From assembly GCA_046498385.1 (NCBI GenBank), contig JAWOAU010000011.1, positions 6,064 through 70,063 of the forward strand: a DNA stretch of 64,000 bases, written 5' to 3'. Each line of letters begins with the position of its first letter. Within the stretch, counting starts at the first letter, position 1. The notes below the pieces were generated by a model, which was given only the letters and a program-made list of their open reading frames with translations, did not search any database and was not told where the DNA came from. Positions 18,686-26,966 of the stretch are shown here, piece by piece. The DNA is from Halarchaeoplasma sp046498385. GTDB taxonomy: Archaea > Thermoplasmatota > Thermoplasmata > Halarchaeoplasmatales > Halarchaeoplasmataceae. The position numbers and the translations under genes were made by a program.

Positions 18686-19162
18686 TTATTTATTCTCTCC
18701 CATAACCTTTCTACGCTGTACACCTACAGTCATCCCAGACCTTCCGTTAGACCGGGTACGTTGTCCTCTAACCTTCTGACCTTGTTCGTGACGTATACCC
18801 CGATAGCAGCTTATCTTCTTGAGCCTGTTGAAATCCTCTCGTAGGGTAAGGTCCAGATCGTTACCAAAAAGGTGCAGGTTTTTTCCGGAATGGGGATCTC
18901 TTTTTCGATTGAACATCCATTCCGGCGCCATATCCGAAAAGCGTTGGAGTGCGCCCTTTAGCTTTTCTACCTCCTGGTCTTCAAGGGTACCTATCTTTTG
19001 AGAGGGATCTACTTCTGCATCCCTAACTATAGACTCCGCTACACGGGTGCCTACCCCCTTGATGCCTCTAAGTGCATAAAGCGTAGGTTGTTCCCCATCT
19101 AGGTCGGTATTCATAAGACGGACTATGTAGTTGAAATCCTCTGCGTGTTCTTCGTCAGCCAA
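18686..19162 (-). CDS. rps13: 30S ribosomal protein S13 (uS13)
   Basis: 158 residues from TTG 19162; GGAGG (19171-19175) is 8 bases away. uS13 marks: LYALRGIKGVGTRVAESI helix-hairpin-helix (~29-46), CYRGIRHEQGQKVRGQRT (~120-137) with a basic tail. It bridges the small-subunit head to the large subunit. First gene of the operon, with TATA at 19224-19231. Confidence 0.95.
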   Translation of the reverse strand: MADEEHAEDFNYIVRLMNTDLDGEQPTLYALRGIKGVGTRVAESIVRDAEVDPSQKIGTLEDQEVEKLKGALQRFSDMAPEWMFNRKRDPHSGKNLHLFGNDLDLTLREDFNRLKKISCYRGIRHEQGQKVRGQRTRSNGRSGMTVGVQRRKVMGENK

Positions 19163-19223
19163 GTTAATTTCCTCCTTTTAAGTATGGTGGAGTATTGTTA
19201 GGATGAAACGCTACAATGCCGCT

Positions 19224-19231
19224 CATATAAA
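19224..19231 (-). promoter_or_regulatory. TATA box of the S13-S4-S11-rpoD operon
   Basis: Minus-strand TTTATATG lies about 65 bases before the TTG of rps13, predicting a start near 19200 and a leader of about 40 bases with a strong GGAGG. It shares the intergenic region with the divergent kor operon. Confidence 0.55.
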
Positions 19232-19320
19232 AGCGTTGTCCTTTATCAGTCTGTCAGGTTCTTAGTGATATTTGTACATATCTGTGAAATCATTAAACGT
19301 TTGACAGGCTCATTTTGGGA

Positions 19321-19429
19321 TAATTTATTTATAGTACTTCGACCTCAGCCGCACTTGGAGAACCCTCCATGTACGATAGATCAAGGATGCCGTGCTCAAC
19401 GTCTTCATGTGTTTTTTGGAATATTTATG
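19321..19429 (+). promoter_or_regulatory. Two TATA-like elements before the first kor operon
   Basis: The 317-base region 19163-19479 holds no convincing gene. On the plus strand AATTTATTTATAG (19322-19334) and ATATTTATG (19421-19429) are both spaced to serve as TATA boxes. The second gives a short leader ending in GAGGTG (19465-19470) before ATG 19480. Which is used is unknown; the distal one would give a leader of about 125 bases. Confidence 0.4.
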
Positions 19430-19479
19430 GAAGGTTTTCTTTTCGGAGATGCTTTTTTTGAATAGAGGTGTAATCCATT

Positions 19480-19737
19480 ATGGAAGATAAAAATAAGTCT
19501 GACCAGAAATGCTGGTTGATAGAAAAAAAGGAAAAAAAGGGAGAACTCTGCGTGATCTACGAGAGGTGTAAAGGGTGCGGCTACTGTATCGAGTTCTGCC
19601 CGGTAAATGCACTGGAATTTTCCAAAGATACCACTGAAAGAGGTTATCTCCTCCCTGATATGGTCGGAGAGTGCGTACTCTGTGGAAAATGCGAAAAAAT
19701 GTGCCCTGAATTTGCAATATATCTAAAGGAGGAATGA
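19480..19737 (+). CDS. korD: 2-oxoacid:ferredoxin oxidoreductase, delta (ferredoxin) subunit, set 1
   Basis: 85 residues. Two [4Fe-4S] motifs (CKGCGYCIEFCP, CVLCGKCEKMCP) pass electrons from the thiamine-diphosphate subunit to external ferredoxin. A ~20-residue lysine-rich N-terminus precedes the fold. It heads a four-gene operon (D-A-B-C) in which each junction overlaps or abuts, the usual order of archaeal KOR. The substrate (2-oxoglutarate or a branched-chain oxoacid) cannot be settled by reading. Confidence 0.9.
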   Translation: MEDKNKSDQKCWLIEKKEKKGELCVIYERCKGCGYCIEFCPVNALEFSKDTTERGYLLPDMVGECVLCGKCEKMCPEFAIYLKEE

Positions 19738-19739
19738 AC

Positions 19740-20918
19740 ATGGGAGTTATGAAAAAAGGAACGTATTTCATGGACGGCAACACCGCTTGTGCGGAAGGTG
19801 CGATAATGGCGGGATGTACCTTTTTTGGCGGCTATCCTATCACCCCAGCAACGGAGATCTTAGAAAGACTGACCAACCGTTTTCCCGAGATACACGGTAG
19901 CTACCTTCAGATGGAGGACGAACTGGCGAGTATAGCCGCGGTCATCGGTGCATCGTGGGCCGGGAGAAAGGCCATGACCGCAACCTCCGGTCCAGGATTC
20001 AGTTTGATGATGGAGAACTACGGCTTTGCCCTTATGACCGAAACGCCGTGTGTTATAGTTAACGTAATGCGGGGAGGACCGTCCACGGGCTTGCCTACTA
20101 TGGTGGCCCAGGGGGACGTGATGCAGACACGTTGGGGTACTCACGGTGACGTTGGTGTTATCGTGCTCAGTCCTTCCTCTCCTCAGGAGATGTTCGACTT
20201 CACGATCGAAGCATTCAATCTGTCGGAAGAATACCGACTGCCGGTGGTGCTTTTGTCCGACGAGATGGTTTCTCATATGACGGAGAAGGTTAACATACCT
20301 GCAAAGGAAGAAGTTAGGATAATCAACAGAAAGAAACCGGATGTCCCCCCTGAAGAATATCTACCCTACTGCCCTGACGAAAACCTAGTTCCTCCCATGG
20401 CCTGTACCGGCGAGGGATACTCTATACATGTGACAGGGTTAGCCCATGATGAAAGAGGGTACCCTGTCATAGACGAAAGGGTACAAAACAACCTGGTCAC
20501 CAGGTTGATAGACAAGATAAGGAAAAATTCTGAAGACATACTTCGGTATGAAGAATACATGGTGGACGATGCGGATATAATCGTTGTTTCCTACGGCAGT
20601 GCGTCCCGCTCCGCCAGAGAAGCCATCGATATGGCTAGGGAGAAAGGTATAAAAGCCGGCCTTCTACGGCCGATCACCATATGGCCCTTCCCGGAGGACA
20701 GAATACACCAGTTGGCTAAAGGGGGACTGAACGCCCTGGTAGTGGCGGAAATAAACTTTGGGCAGATAGTTTACGAAGTACAAAGGTGCAGTGACGGCCG
20801 CTGCCCCACCTATCTTGTACCCCGTATGGGCGGAAGTATACATACGCCTGAAGAAATAGTTGAGCGATTGGAGAAGGTAGATAAAGATGAAATACAGTTG
20901 GAGGAGGGAGATGTATGA
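19740..20918 (+). CDS. korA: 2-oxoacid:ferredoxin oxidoreductase, alpha subunit, set 1
   Basis: 392 residues. ATG 19740 is 7 bases after GGAGG (19728-19732); ATG 19734 is only 1 base away and overlaps the korD stop. Family marks: GCTFFGGYPITPATEI (~24-39), MEDELASIAAVIGASWAG, ATSGPGFSLM, VNVMRGGPSTGLP and the C-terminal VVAEINFGQIVYEVQR. The alpha subunit carries the pyrimidine-binding half of the thiamine site. It mixes arginine codons (12 AGA/AGG, 10 CGN by my count), unlike its paralogue at 53957 (16 and 2). Confidence 0.93.
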   Translation: MGVMKKGTYFMDGNTACAEGAIMAGCTFFGGYPITPATEILERLTNRFPEIHGSYLQMEDELASIAAVIGASWAGRKAMTATSGPGFSLMMENYGFALMTETPCVIVNVMRGGPSTGLPTMVAQGDVMQTRWGTHGDVGVIVLSPSSPQEMFDFTIEAFNLSEEYRLPVVLLSDEMVSHMTEKVNIPAKEEVRIINRKKPDVPPEEYLPYCPDENLVPPMACTGEGYSIHVTGLAHDERGYPVIDERVQNNLVTRLIDKIRKNSEDILRYEEYMVDDADIIVVSYGSASRSAREAIDMAREKGIKAGLLRPITIWPFPEDRIHQLAKGGLNALVVAEINFGQIVYEVQRCSDGRCPTYLVPRMGGSIHTPEEIVERLEKVDKDEIQLEEGDV

Positions 20919-21820
20919 GCATAAGAAGGAGCAGAAATTGGTTTTCTCCGGACTATTTGAATCAGCGCCGGGAAAAGGAGTCCGTGTACGGCCTTCATCC
21001 ACTGGACGATTACCTTAAAAAAGAACGTATACCCCATATCTGGTGTCCGGGATGCGGGCTTGGAGTAGTCTTGAGTGCTTATCTAAGGGCCTTAAAGGAT
21101 TCTGGCATACCAAAGGAAAAGGCTGCGGTTGTATCGGGCATAGGTTGTACCGGTAGGGCGGCGGGGTACGTTAATATGGACTCGTTCCACATGACCCATG
21201 GTCGTGCCATACCCTTCGCCACGGGATTAAAGATAGGCAACCCAGATGTGGTAACCACCGTGTTCAGCGGCGACGGAGACCTTTTCGCCATCGGCGGCAA
21301 TCACTTCATACATGCCGCCAGACGAAACGTTGATTTCAACGTGATCTGTGTGAACAACTTCAACTACGGGATGACCGGCGGTCAGGCCGCCCCGACCACG
21401 CCTATGGATGCAAAGACTTCCACCACCCCTTACGGCGGTTTCGAACACCCGTTCAATCTGCCGTCTGTAGCCGCCGGCTCAGGGGCGGTATACGTGGCTA
21501 GGTGGACCACCTATCATGTTGAACAGCTTACGAAGGGGATAGAGGAGGCACTCAACAAGGAAGGTTTCTGTTTCATTGAAGTCCTATCTCCTTGTCCCAC
21601 CGGCTATGGTCAAAAGGCAGGTCAGGAGACCGGTAGGGATACCATGAAGTATTACAAGGAGAACAGCAGGGTCGAACACGGAGCGGACACTAAGGACGTC
21701 TCTCTCCGCAGGGATAAAGAGATAATCGTGGGAAAGTTCGTTGATAGGAGTGCCCCTACCTTCCAGCAAAAACGTGGCGAAGTATTTCAGAAGGCAAGAG
21801 ACGACTTGGGGGTAAAATGA
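20915..21820 (+). CDS. korB: 2-oxoacid:ferredoxin oxidoreductase, beta (thiamine) subunit, set 1
   Basis: 301 residues. The thiamine-diphosphate/Mg site is explicit: GDGDLFAIGGNHFIHAARRN (~111-130) through NNFNYGMTGGQ. The N-terminal WCPGCGLG and later GIGCTGR cysteines fit a [4Fe-4S]-bearing beta subunit. It decarboxylates the 2-oxoacid and, with CoA, forms an acyl-CoA while reducing ferredoxin, or runs in reverse to fix CO2. The ATG overlaps the korA stop (ATGA). Confidence 0.93.
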   Translation: MSIRRSRNWFSPDYLNQRREKESVYGLHPLDDYLKKERIPHIWCPGCGLGVVLSAYLRALKDSGIPKEKAAVVSGIGCTGRAAGYVNMDSFHMTHGRAIPFATGLKIGNPDVVTTVFSGDGDLFAIGGNHFIHAARRNVDFNVICVNNFNYGMTGGQAAPTTPMDAKTSTTPYGGFEHPFNLPSVAAGSGAVYVARWTTYHVEQLTKGIEEALNKEGFCFIEVLSPCPTGYGQKAGQETGRDTMKYYKENSRVEHGADTKDVSLRRDKEIIVGKFVDRSAPTFQQKRGEVFQKARDDLGVK

Positions 21821-22347
21821 TGAGAACAGAACTGCGTTTCGCCGGCTTCGGAGGTCAAGGAGTGATAATGATGGGGCATATAATGGGAAAGGCCGCAGTT
21901 ATCGACGGTAAGAACGTTACATTGACCCAGAGCTACGGTCCTGAAGCAAGAGGCGGTGCATGCAGCGTTGATGTGATAGTTAGCGACGGTGAGATATACT
22001 ATCCCCATGTAAGGGAGCCGGATGTTCTTGTTATAATGTCCCAATCCGCCCTAAAATCCTACGCATCAAATGTTAAAAAAGATGGGATACTGCTGGTCGA
22101 TAACGGTCTTGTGGAATGTTCGAAGATCGACATGGAAGTCAAAGGGCTCCCGGCGACCGAGTTTGCCAAGGATGAACTGAATACGAGAATAGTTTCCAAT
22201 ATAGTGATGCTTGGTTTTCTAGTAGGTGTGACTGAATTGGTGGACGTTTCGTCCATGAAAGAAGCCATCCGCAGCCTGGTACCGGGTGGGACCGAGGATA
22301 AGAACATCGATGCCTTTGAAATCGGGTACCAAGAAGGAAAAAAATGA
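21817..22347 (+). CDS. korC: 2-oxoacid:ferredoxin oxidoreductase, gamma subunit, set 1
   Basis: 176 residues. The gamma-domain signature GFGGQGVIMMGHIMGKAA (~9-26) and SYGPEARGGACS (~45-56) are intact, the second lying at the CoA/active-site interface. It overlaps korB by 4 bases. Last gene of the first kor operon; the next gene has its own promoter. Confidence 0.92.
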   Translation: MMRTELRFAGFGGQGVIMMGHIMGKAAVIDGKNVTLTQSYGPEARGGACSVDVIVSDGEIYYPHVREPDVLVIMSQSALKSYASNVKKDGILLVDNGLVECSKIDMEVKGLPATEFAKDELNTRIVSNIVMLGFLVGVTELVDVSSMKEAIRSLVPGGTEDKNIDAFEIGYQEGKK

Positions 22348-22401
22348 TCCCATGGTCAAAAACGATATATTAATCGATACCTATGAGGGTGCTGATTTAC
22401 C

Positions 22402-23247
22402 ATGTTGATAAAAGGACCGGGTTCGCCGGGTTTATGTGAACGGTTGGAAGTTTCTGAGAGTGTTGAAGTTAAAAGCAAGGTGTTCCCCGACGGAGAGATA
22501 TACGTTCGGTTAGAGGGGGACGTTACCGGTGAAGACTGCGTACTGGTGCAGACAACCTATCCCAACAAACACCTTATTGAAATGCTGTTTATACTGGATG
22601 CACTGGTGGAAAACCAAGCCTCGTCGGTTACAACGGTGATACCTTACTACAGCTATTCCAGGCAGGACAAGGCGTTCAAGGAAGGTGAATGCGTAAGCTC
22701 TCGTGCCATTGCAAGGATTATATCAACCTGTGCCGATGAATTTTACAGTATCGACCTTCATTCTAAAAGTATAGTCAATTTTTTCAACGTACCGGCTGAA
22801 AATCTAGAGGCAATGGGCCTCTTGGCAGAACATTCGCTCAAGTACGAGCCGGACATGCTCCTTTCTCCGGACGAAGGGGGTAGAGGGCGTGTTATGCTCG
22901 CTTCCGAAAGGGTAGGCGTACCCTGGGACTATCTTAAAAAGACCAGGATCGATGATTCCACCGTTGAGATCAAACCCAAAAACCTGGGAGTAGAGGGCAA
23001 GACAGTGGTCATTTTAGACGACATAATCTCCACCGGCGGTACCATGATGGAGGCAGCAAAACAACTGTACGATAAGGGAGCCGAAGAGGTACATGCAGGG
23101 TGCACCCACGGACTGTTCGTTGAAGGTTCCGACAAAAAGCTGAAAAAATACTTTGAATCCGTATTTTGCACGGATACAATCGAGGGAAAGAACAGCGATG
23201 TAACAGTAGCACCGCTGATCAAAGAAAAGGTATTCCATAGGCTTTAG
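22402..23247 (+). CDS. prs: Ribose-phosphate pyrophosphokinase (PRPP synthetase)
   Basis: 281 residues, typical for archaeal class III-like PRPP synthetases. Family motifs: FPDGEIYVRL (~29-38), PYYSYSRQDKAF (~80-91) of the ATP loop, DLHSKSI, and the PRPP loop VVILDDIISTGGTM (~199-212). It makes PRPP from ribose 5-phosphate and ATP for nucleotides, histidine and tryptophan. TATA ATATATTAAT (~22365) puts transcription a few bases before ATG 22402. Confidence 0.95.
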   Translation: MLIKGPGSPGLCERLEVSESVEVKSKVFPDGEIYVRLEGDVTGEDCVLVQTTYPNKHLIEMLFILDALVENQASSVTTVIPYYSYSRQDKAFKEGECVSSRAIARIISTCADEFYSIDLHSKSIVNFFNVPAENLEAMGLLAEHSLKYEPDMLLSPDEGGRGRVMLASERVGVPWDYLKKTRIDDSTVEIKPKNLGVEGKTVVILDDIISTGGTMMEAAKQLYDKGAEEVHAGCTHGLFVEGSDKKLKKYFESVFCTDTIEGKNSDVTVAPLIKEKVFHRL

Positions 23248-23322
23248 TTCGAAGACTGTGCGAAATTCCTTTTATAATACCTTTACACTTAGAACAACAT
23301 AAGAAGACATGACGATAAACCT

Positions 23323-23352
23323 CCTCAACCCTTTTTAAGAGGGTTTTCGAGG
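23323..23352 (+). promoter_or_regulatory. Hairpin in the 5' leader of the membrane-protein gene
   Basis: CCTC-AACCCT-(7-base loop)-AGGGTT-TTC-GAGG forms a 10-pair stem with one asymmetric bulge, ending 14 bases before ATG 23367. A TATA-like TTTTATAAT at ~23269-23277 would start transcription near 23300, placing the hairpin in the leader. It might control ribosome access or simply terminate read-through from prs; no T-run follows, so I favour a leader structure. Confidence 0.35.
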
Positions 23353-23366
23353 AGATCTCTAGGTGT

Positions 23367-24278
23367 ATGTGGATGACGGTTAAGAAAAGTATCTGGGTCG
23401 CCGCAGCGGCATTCATCGTATTAGCAGCATTAGCACCTATTGCACATGCTCAGCACTCACTTCCGGGTGAATTGGGGGTGGACATAGATACCGAAGAAAA
23501 CCCCATCATCTCATTATCATCGGAAAAAGACGTTTTCCTTTTCTCGGTAGAGTATGTTGCACTACAATTTCGGCCCGAAGAGGGCGGCTTGGAGGACGTG
23601 TCATTGGATACGGATTGGGAGGTATCGACGAGCTCCTTTACTCACCACGAATTCCCCCACATCTACGTGACCATGAAAACGTCTTTACCACTCCAGGACC
23701 AGGAGATAGGACTCAACTTCCGTTTTAACATACTTTCCGTAAAAGATACTTCTGAGATATCATTTAACTTTGAGATAGATAGATTAGACGGGGAGATATT
23801 AGGTGATTTCTTTGTGGTACAGACCATCAATGCTAACGGTGAGATAATGCACAGCCCGGGATATTTGATACCCGGACAAGACCCCATCATGTATTACGAG
23901 TTCGACCTGGTTGAAAATAGGAAAGGTTACTACAGTTGGAGTACCATAGCTAATGTAGATGGAGGTACGCAAGATACCAAGGTTGAAACACCTTTACCGG
24001 ATGAACACACCTTGTTTTTAGGTATTTCATACGATGACCCCGAAGCGGATAGAGTTTACATCTCATCGATCGAGCTGGAAAAGTCCATGGTGAGCGGTGC
24101 CCTGGTGCCGGTACCGGAATCGTACAGCCGCCTGCCGTCTTTTGTGATTGGGATGCTCGTGGCAGGTGGCTTCGTGATAGGTTTCCTTTTCCAGGAGAGG
24201 ACACGCTTTTACAAAAAAGAAGATTCTACAAGCATAGTTCGATTAGAAGATTCTCCTTATTACCGTGGTAAAGAATAA
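23367..24278 (+). CDS. Surface protein with signal peptide and C-terminal membrane anchor
   Basis: 303 residues. Signal peptide: basic start, hydrophobic WVAAAAFIVLAALAPIAHA (~10-28), cleavage after AHA. Then ~210 beta-rich residues resembling no family I know, and a transmembrane helix (FVIGMLVAGGFVIGFLF, ~258-274) followed by a basic cytoplasmic tail. ATG 23373 is an alternative start. The last 19 bases overlap, tail to tail, the 3' end of hypB. Function unknown. Confidence 0.7.
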   Translation: MWMTVKKSIWVAAAAFIVLAALAPIAHAQHSLPGELGVDIDTEENPIISLSSEKDVFLFSVEYVALQFRPEEGGLEDVSLDTDWEVSTSSFTHHEFPHIYVTMKTSLPLQDQEIGLNFRFNILSVKDTSEISFNFEIDRLDGEILGDFFVVQTINANGEIMHSPGYLIPGQDPIMYYEFDLVENRKGYYSWSTIANVDGGTQDTKVETPLPDEHTLFLGISYDDPEADRVYISSIELEKSMVSGALVPVPESYSRLPSFVIGMLVAGGFVIGFLFQERTRFYKKEDSTSIVRLEDSPYYRGKE

Positions 24279-24922
24279 GGAAGTTCAAGCAGATCCGCAA
24301 GTTCGGTTAAACCCTTCCCCTTTCTGGCATTGGCTTCTATTAACGTTCCGTTGGGATTTATCTTTTTGTGATCGCTCCTGATTATGTCAAGGTCAACTTC
24401 CATCACATCCACAAGGTCCACTTTGTTCAACACCGTGATATCTGCCTGGGAAAATATCAGAGGATGCTTACGCACCATATCGTCGCCTTCTGTGACAGAT
24501 ATGACAACTATGTCGCCTTCCGTACCAAGGGGGAAATCTACGGGACATATTAGATTACCCACGTTCTCTATGAATAGGTAATCTATATCCTCCAGAGGTA
24601 TATCTTCCAAAGCATGATTGACCAGGTGTGCGTCCAGATGACAGTCCTTTCCGGTGTTGATGGATATTGAACGTATCCCATGTGATTCAAAACGCATATG
24701 GTCGTCTTCACCTGTTAGGTCGCCAGCGATGGCCCCTATGTTTTTGTCTTTCATCCCTTTGTAAAGTGATTCTATCAGCGTAGTTTTACCAGATCCTATG
24801 GCTCCTAGTACGTTGAATGCTCTGATATTGTGTTCCTTAAATGCATGTTCGTTCAGATGAGCTATGCGTTGATTTTCTTCCAGTATGTTCTTCTCCATAC
24901 TAACATCACAGATTTTGTGCAT
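24260..24922 (-). CDS. hypB: Hydrogenase nickel incorporation GTPase HypB
   Basis: 220 residues. The GTPase P-loop GAIGSGKTTL (~41-50), GDLTGEDDHMRFESHG with the metal-site region, the conserved KDCHLDAHLV (nickel/zinc Cys-His motif, ~92-101), ENVGNLICPVDFPLG, and the base-specificity motif NKVD (~164-167) identify HypB. It loads Ni into the NiFe-hydrogenase large subunit with HypA. It lacks the N-terminal histidine-rich nickel store. It lies 24 bases downstream of xpd on the same strand. hypF is at 32933. Confidence 0.95.
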   Translation of the reverse strand: MHKICDVSMEKNILEENQRIAHLNEHAFKEHNIRAFNVLGAIGSGKTTLIESLYKGMKDKNIGAIAGDLTGEDDHMRFESHGIRSISINTGKDCHLDAHLVNHALEDIPLEDIDYLFIENVGNLICPVDFPLGTEGDIVVISVTEGDDMVRKHPLIFSQADITVLNKVDLVDVMEVDLDIIRSDHKKINPNGTLIEANARKGKGLTELADLLELPYSLPR

Positions 24923-24946
24923 CGTAGAATCTCATTCCATGGTGTT

Positions 24947-26857
24947 TTATAAAGTTTGTTCAACTTTTCTATGGAAGAATTCACGTATATCTTGTCCCGG
25001 GTCCTCAGTAGGTTTCAATCCCGGTAGATATTCCTTAAAATGGACCGCCCTATCGTCCATGATCAAGACCACACCCAGGTCCTTCTCGCTACGCACGACC
25101 CGTCCCGAGGACTGGAGTATTTTACGTACCGCCGGCGCCTTAACGGTGTACTCCCACCCTTTGCCGAATTTTATATCGTAGTAGTGCTGCAGTCCCTTCT
25201 GTCTGGCAGTTGGTTTCGGATAGGGTATGCCCACTATGATCGCCACCTCTAACTCCTTTCCCGGAAAGTCCATCCCCTCGCTTATCCGCCCTCCGATTAC
25301 GGAAAATAGCGTACCCCCGTTTCTCTTGAACCGGTCTACCAGGGCCATCAACTCGGGCTGGCTCATGTCCTGCTCCTCCACAAAAGTGTTGTTCTGGCAA
25401 AAGGAGATGCACACTTCACTCATCAGCTTGTAACTGGGAAAAAAGACCACGGTGTTGCGCCGTATGCCGTTTAGGACCCCTTTTAGAACGCCCCTTATCT
25501 TCTCCACCATGGTACCGTCTCGCGCGATATACTGGTATTTGGTGGTGATTTCCTCTAAATAGTACACCGCCTTGTTCTCCGGTGGAAAGGGAGGGGGGTA
25601 GATACGGGTAACGGTGTCAAAGGGCAGTCCCAGGGAGTCCCGGTATTCGTTCAGGGGTTCAAGGGTACCGGACATGTGTATGCTGGTGTGGCAGTGGTTT
25701 AAGCACTCGGTTACGTGGCTTGGGTCCAAGCAGTAGCCTTCGATGGCGGGATTACTCCCTCCTTTTACCAGCTTTATGTAATGACTTCTCTCCATATTTA
25801 TCCAGAACTGCAAAAAATTTGCCATGGAGTTCATGTGAGAGCGTGGCAATTTTTTATCATCCCTCTTTTCCTGCTGTACCAGTTCCCCCTGGAGTTTCAG
25901 GTCGAAAACGATATCTTTTATGTCGTTAGTGTTTACCTTCAAAGAGTGCATGAGCTCGGTTTTCAGCTCGTCCGGTGGTACCAATCCGTCTTCGTCTGTT
26001 ACATACTCCCGCACCATTTCATCTATTATCCTAGAAAGTGTCCGACCGAGTTGGGTCACGGGAATATCCGGTCCTACCTTAGGGTCTTTTCTCTCAACGC
26101 CCTCAGAGACGGTCCTTTCGATGCTTATCTGACTCATATCTCCGGACGCAAGTTCACGGGCGTAGTCCGGTAGGTTATGGGCTTCGTCGACCACCACTAT
26201 CAGATCATCTATCTCAACACCCATCCACTCCAGCAGCCGCCGGCGTATGAAGGGAACAAAAAAGTAAACGTAGGGTGCGGTCACAAGGACCGCACTGTTG
26301 ACCAGCAGCTTTGATGCCTCGTAGGGACAAACGCACAGTTCGGTGCATTTTTCCATGAGTTCACCGTTGGTCGGCATGCTGTCCTCGGCCCACCTTCTCA
26401 GCTCGTCGAAGGGCGAAGTGAGCAGACCGGCATAGTAGGGGCAGCTGAATTTTTCTTTCCCCTCGCTTACCTGCTGTCTTACCTCTTTTTTTCTGTCTCC
26501 ACAGTATTTTGAAAGCTCTTCGGCACTGCCCTGGGACAGATCCTCGTCGTTCAAGGCCAATATACATGTGTTGTTCCTGCCCTGGAGACCTGTGCCAAAA
26601 GATCCACCGGTTCGCCTTAGCTCGAGTATCACCTGTTTTTGCTGGGAGTTGGTCCGGGTAAGGTAAAGGATCCGTTTTCCATTTTTTTTAGCGTATTCTA
26701 AGGTGGGTGCCAAGGTACATATGGTTTTTCCCGAACCCGTCGAGGCCTGGAATACCAGAGGTATCTTATTTTTAACACTGGACCGTATGTCGTCCATGAT
26801 ATCTTCCTGATTTTTCCTGGGCCTATATGGGAAAAGGGGATTATCGGATAGAGCCAT
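24947..26857 (-). CDS. xpd: XPD/Rad3-family iron-sulfur DNA helicase
   Basis: 636 residues from ATG 26857; a TATA-like CTTATTTAAG near 26890 supports this over the frame extending to 27013, and archaeal XPD begins close to FPYRPRKNQ. Superfamily 2 motifs: Walker A ASTGSGKT (~40-47), DEAH box VVVDEAHNL (~210-218), motif VI QSSGRVVRSEKD (~595-606). Four cysteines between motifs I and II (CILAL..., KYCGD, FSCPYY, then CTELCVCPYEA) supply the [4Fe-4S] cluster of the FeS domain. A 5'-3' helicase linked to repair or transcription-coupled processes. Confidence 0.92.
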   Translation of the reverse strand: MALSDNPLFPYRPRKNQEDIMDDIRSSVKNKIPLVFQASTGSGKTICTLAPTLEYAKKNGKRILYLTRTNSQQKQVILELRRTGGSFGTGLQGRNNTCILALNDEDLSQGSAEELSKYCGDRKKEVRQQVSEGKEKFSCPYYAGLLTSPFDELRRWAEDSMPTNGELMEKCTELCVCPYEASKLLVNSAVLVTAPYVYFFVPFIRRRLLEWMGVEIDDLIVVVDEAHNLPDYARELASGDMSQISIERTVSEGVERKDPKVGPDIPVTQLGRTLSRIIDEMVREYVTDEDGLVPPDELKTELMHSLKVNTNDIKDIVFDLKLQGELVQQEKRDDKKLPRSHMNSMANFLQFWINMERSHYIKLVKGGSNPAIEGYCLDPSHVTECLNHCHTSIHMSGTLEPLNEYRDSLGLPFDTVTRIYPPPFPPENKAVYYLEEITTKYQYIARDGTMVEKIRGVLKGVLNGIRRNTVVFFPSYKLMSEVCISFCQNNTFVEEQDMSQPELMALVDRFKRNGGTLFSVIGGRISEGMDFPGKELEVAIIVGIPYPKPTARQKGLQHYYDIKFGKGWEYTVKAPAVRKILQSSGRVVRSEKDLGVVLIMDDRAVHFKEYLPGLKPTEDPGQDIREFFHRKVEQTL

Positions 26858-26966
26858 CTTTTTCAGGTGCTCATGGACCTTGGACTTAAATAAGTTCCCT
26901 AGAGGGGTACGCGAAAGTGAGGCGTAAAAACCTAATAACAGCGTGTTAGTAAAGGCTAGAATACAC

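Noticed and set aside
24260..24278. Overlap of hypB and the membrane-protein gene as a frameshift.
   Set aside because: Both proteins end naturally; a 19-base tail-to-tail overlap of convergent genes is common in compact genomes.
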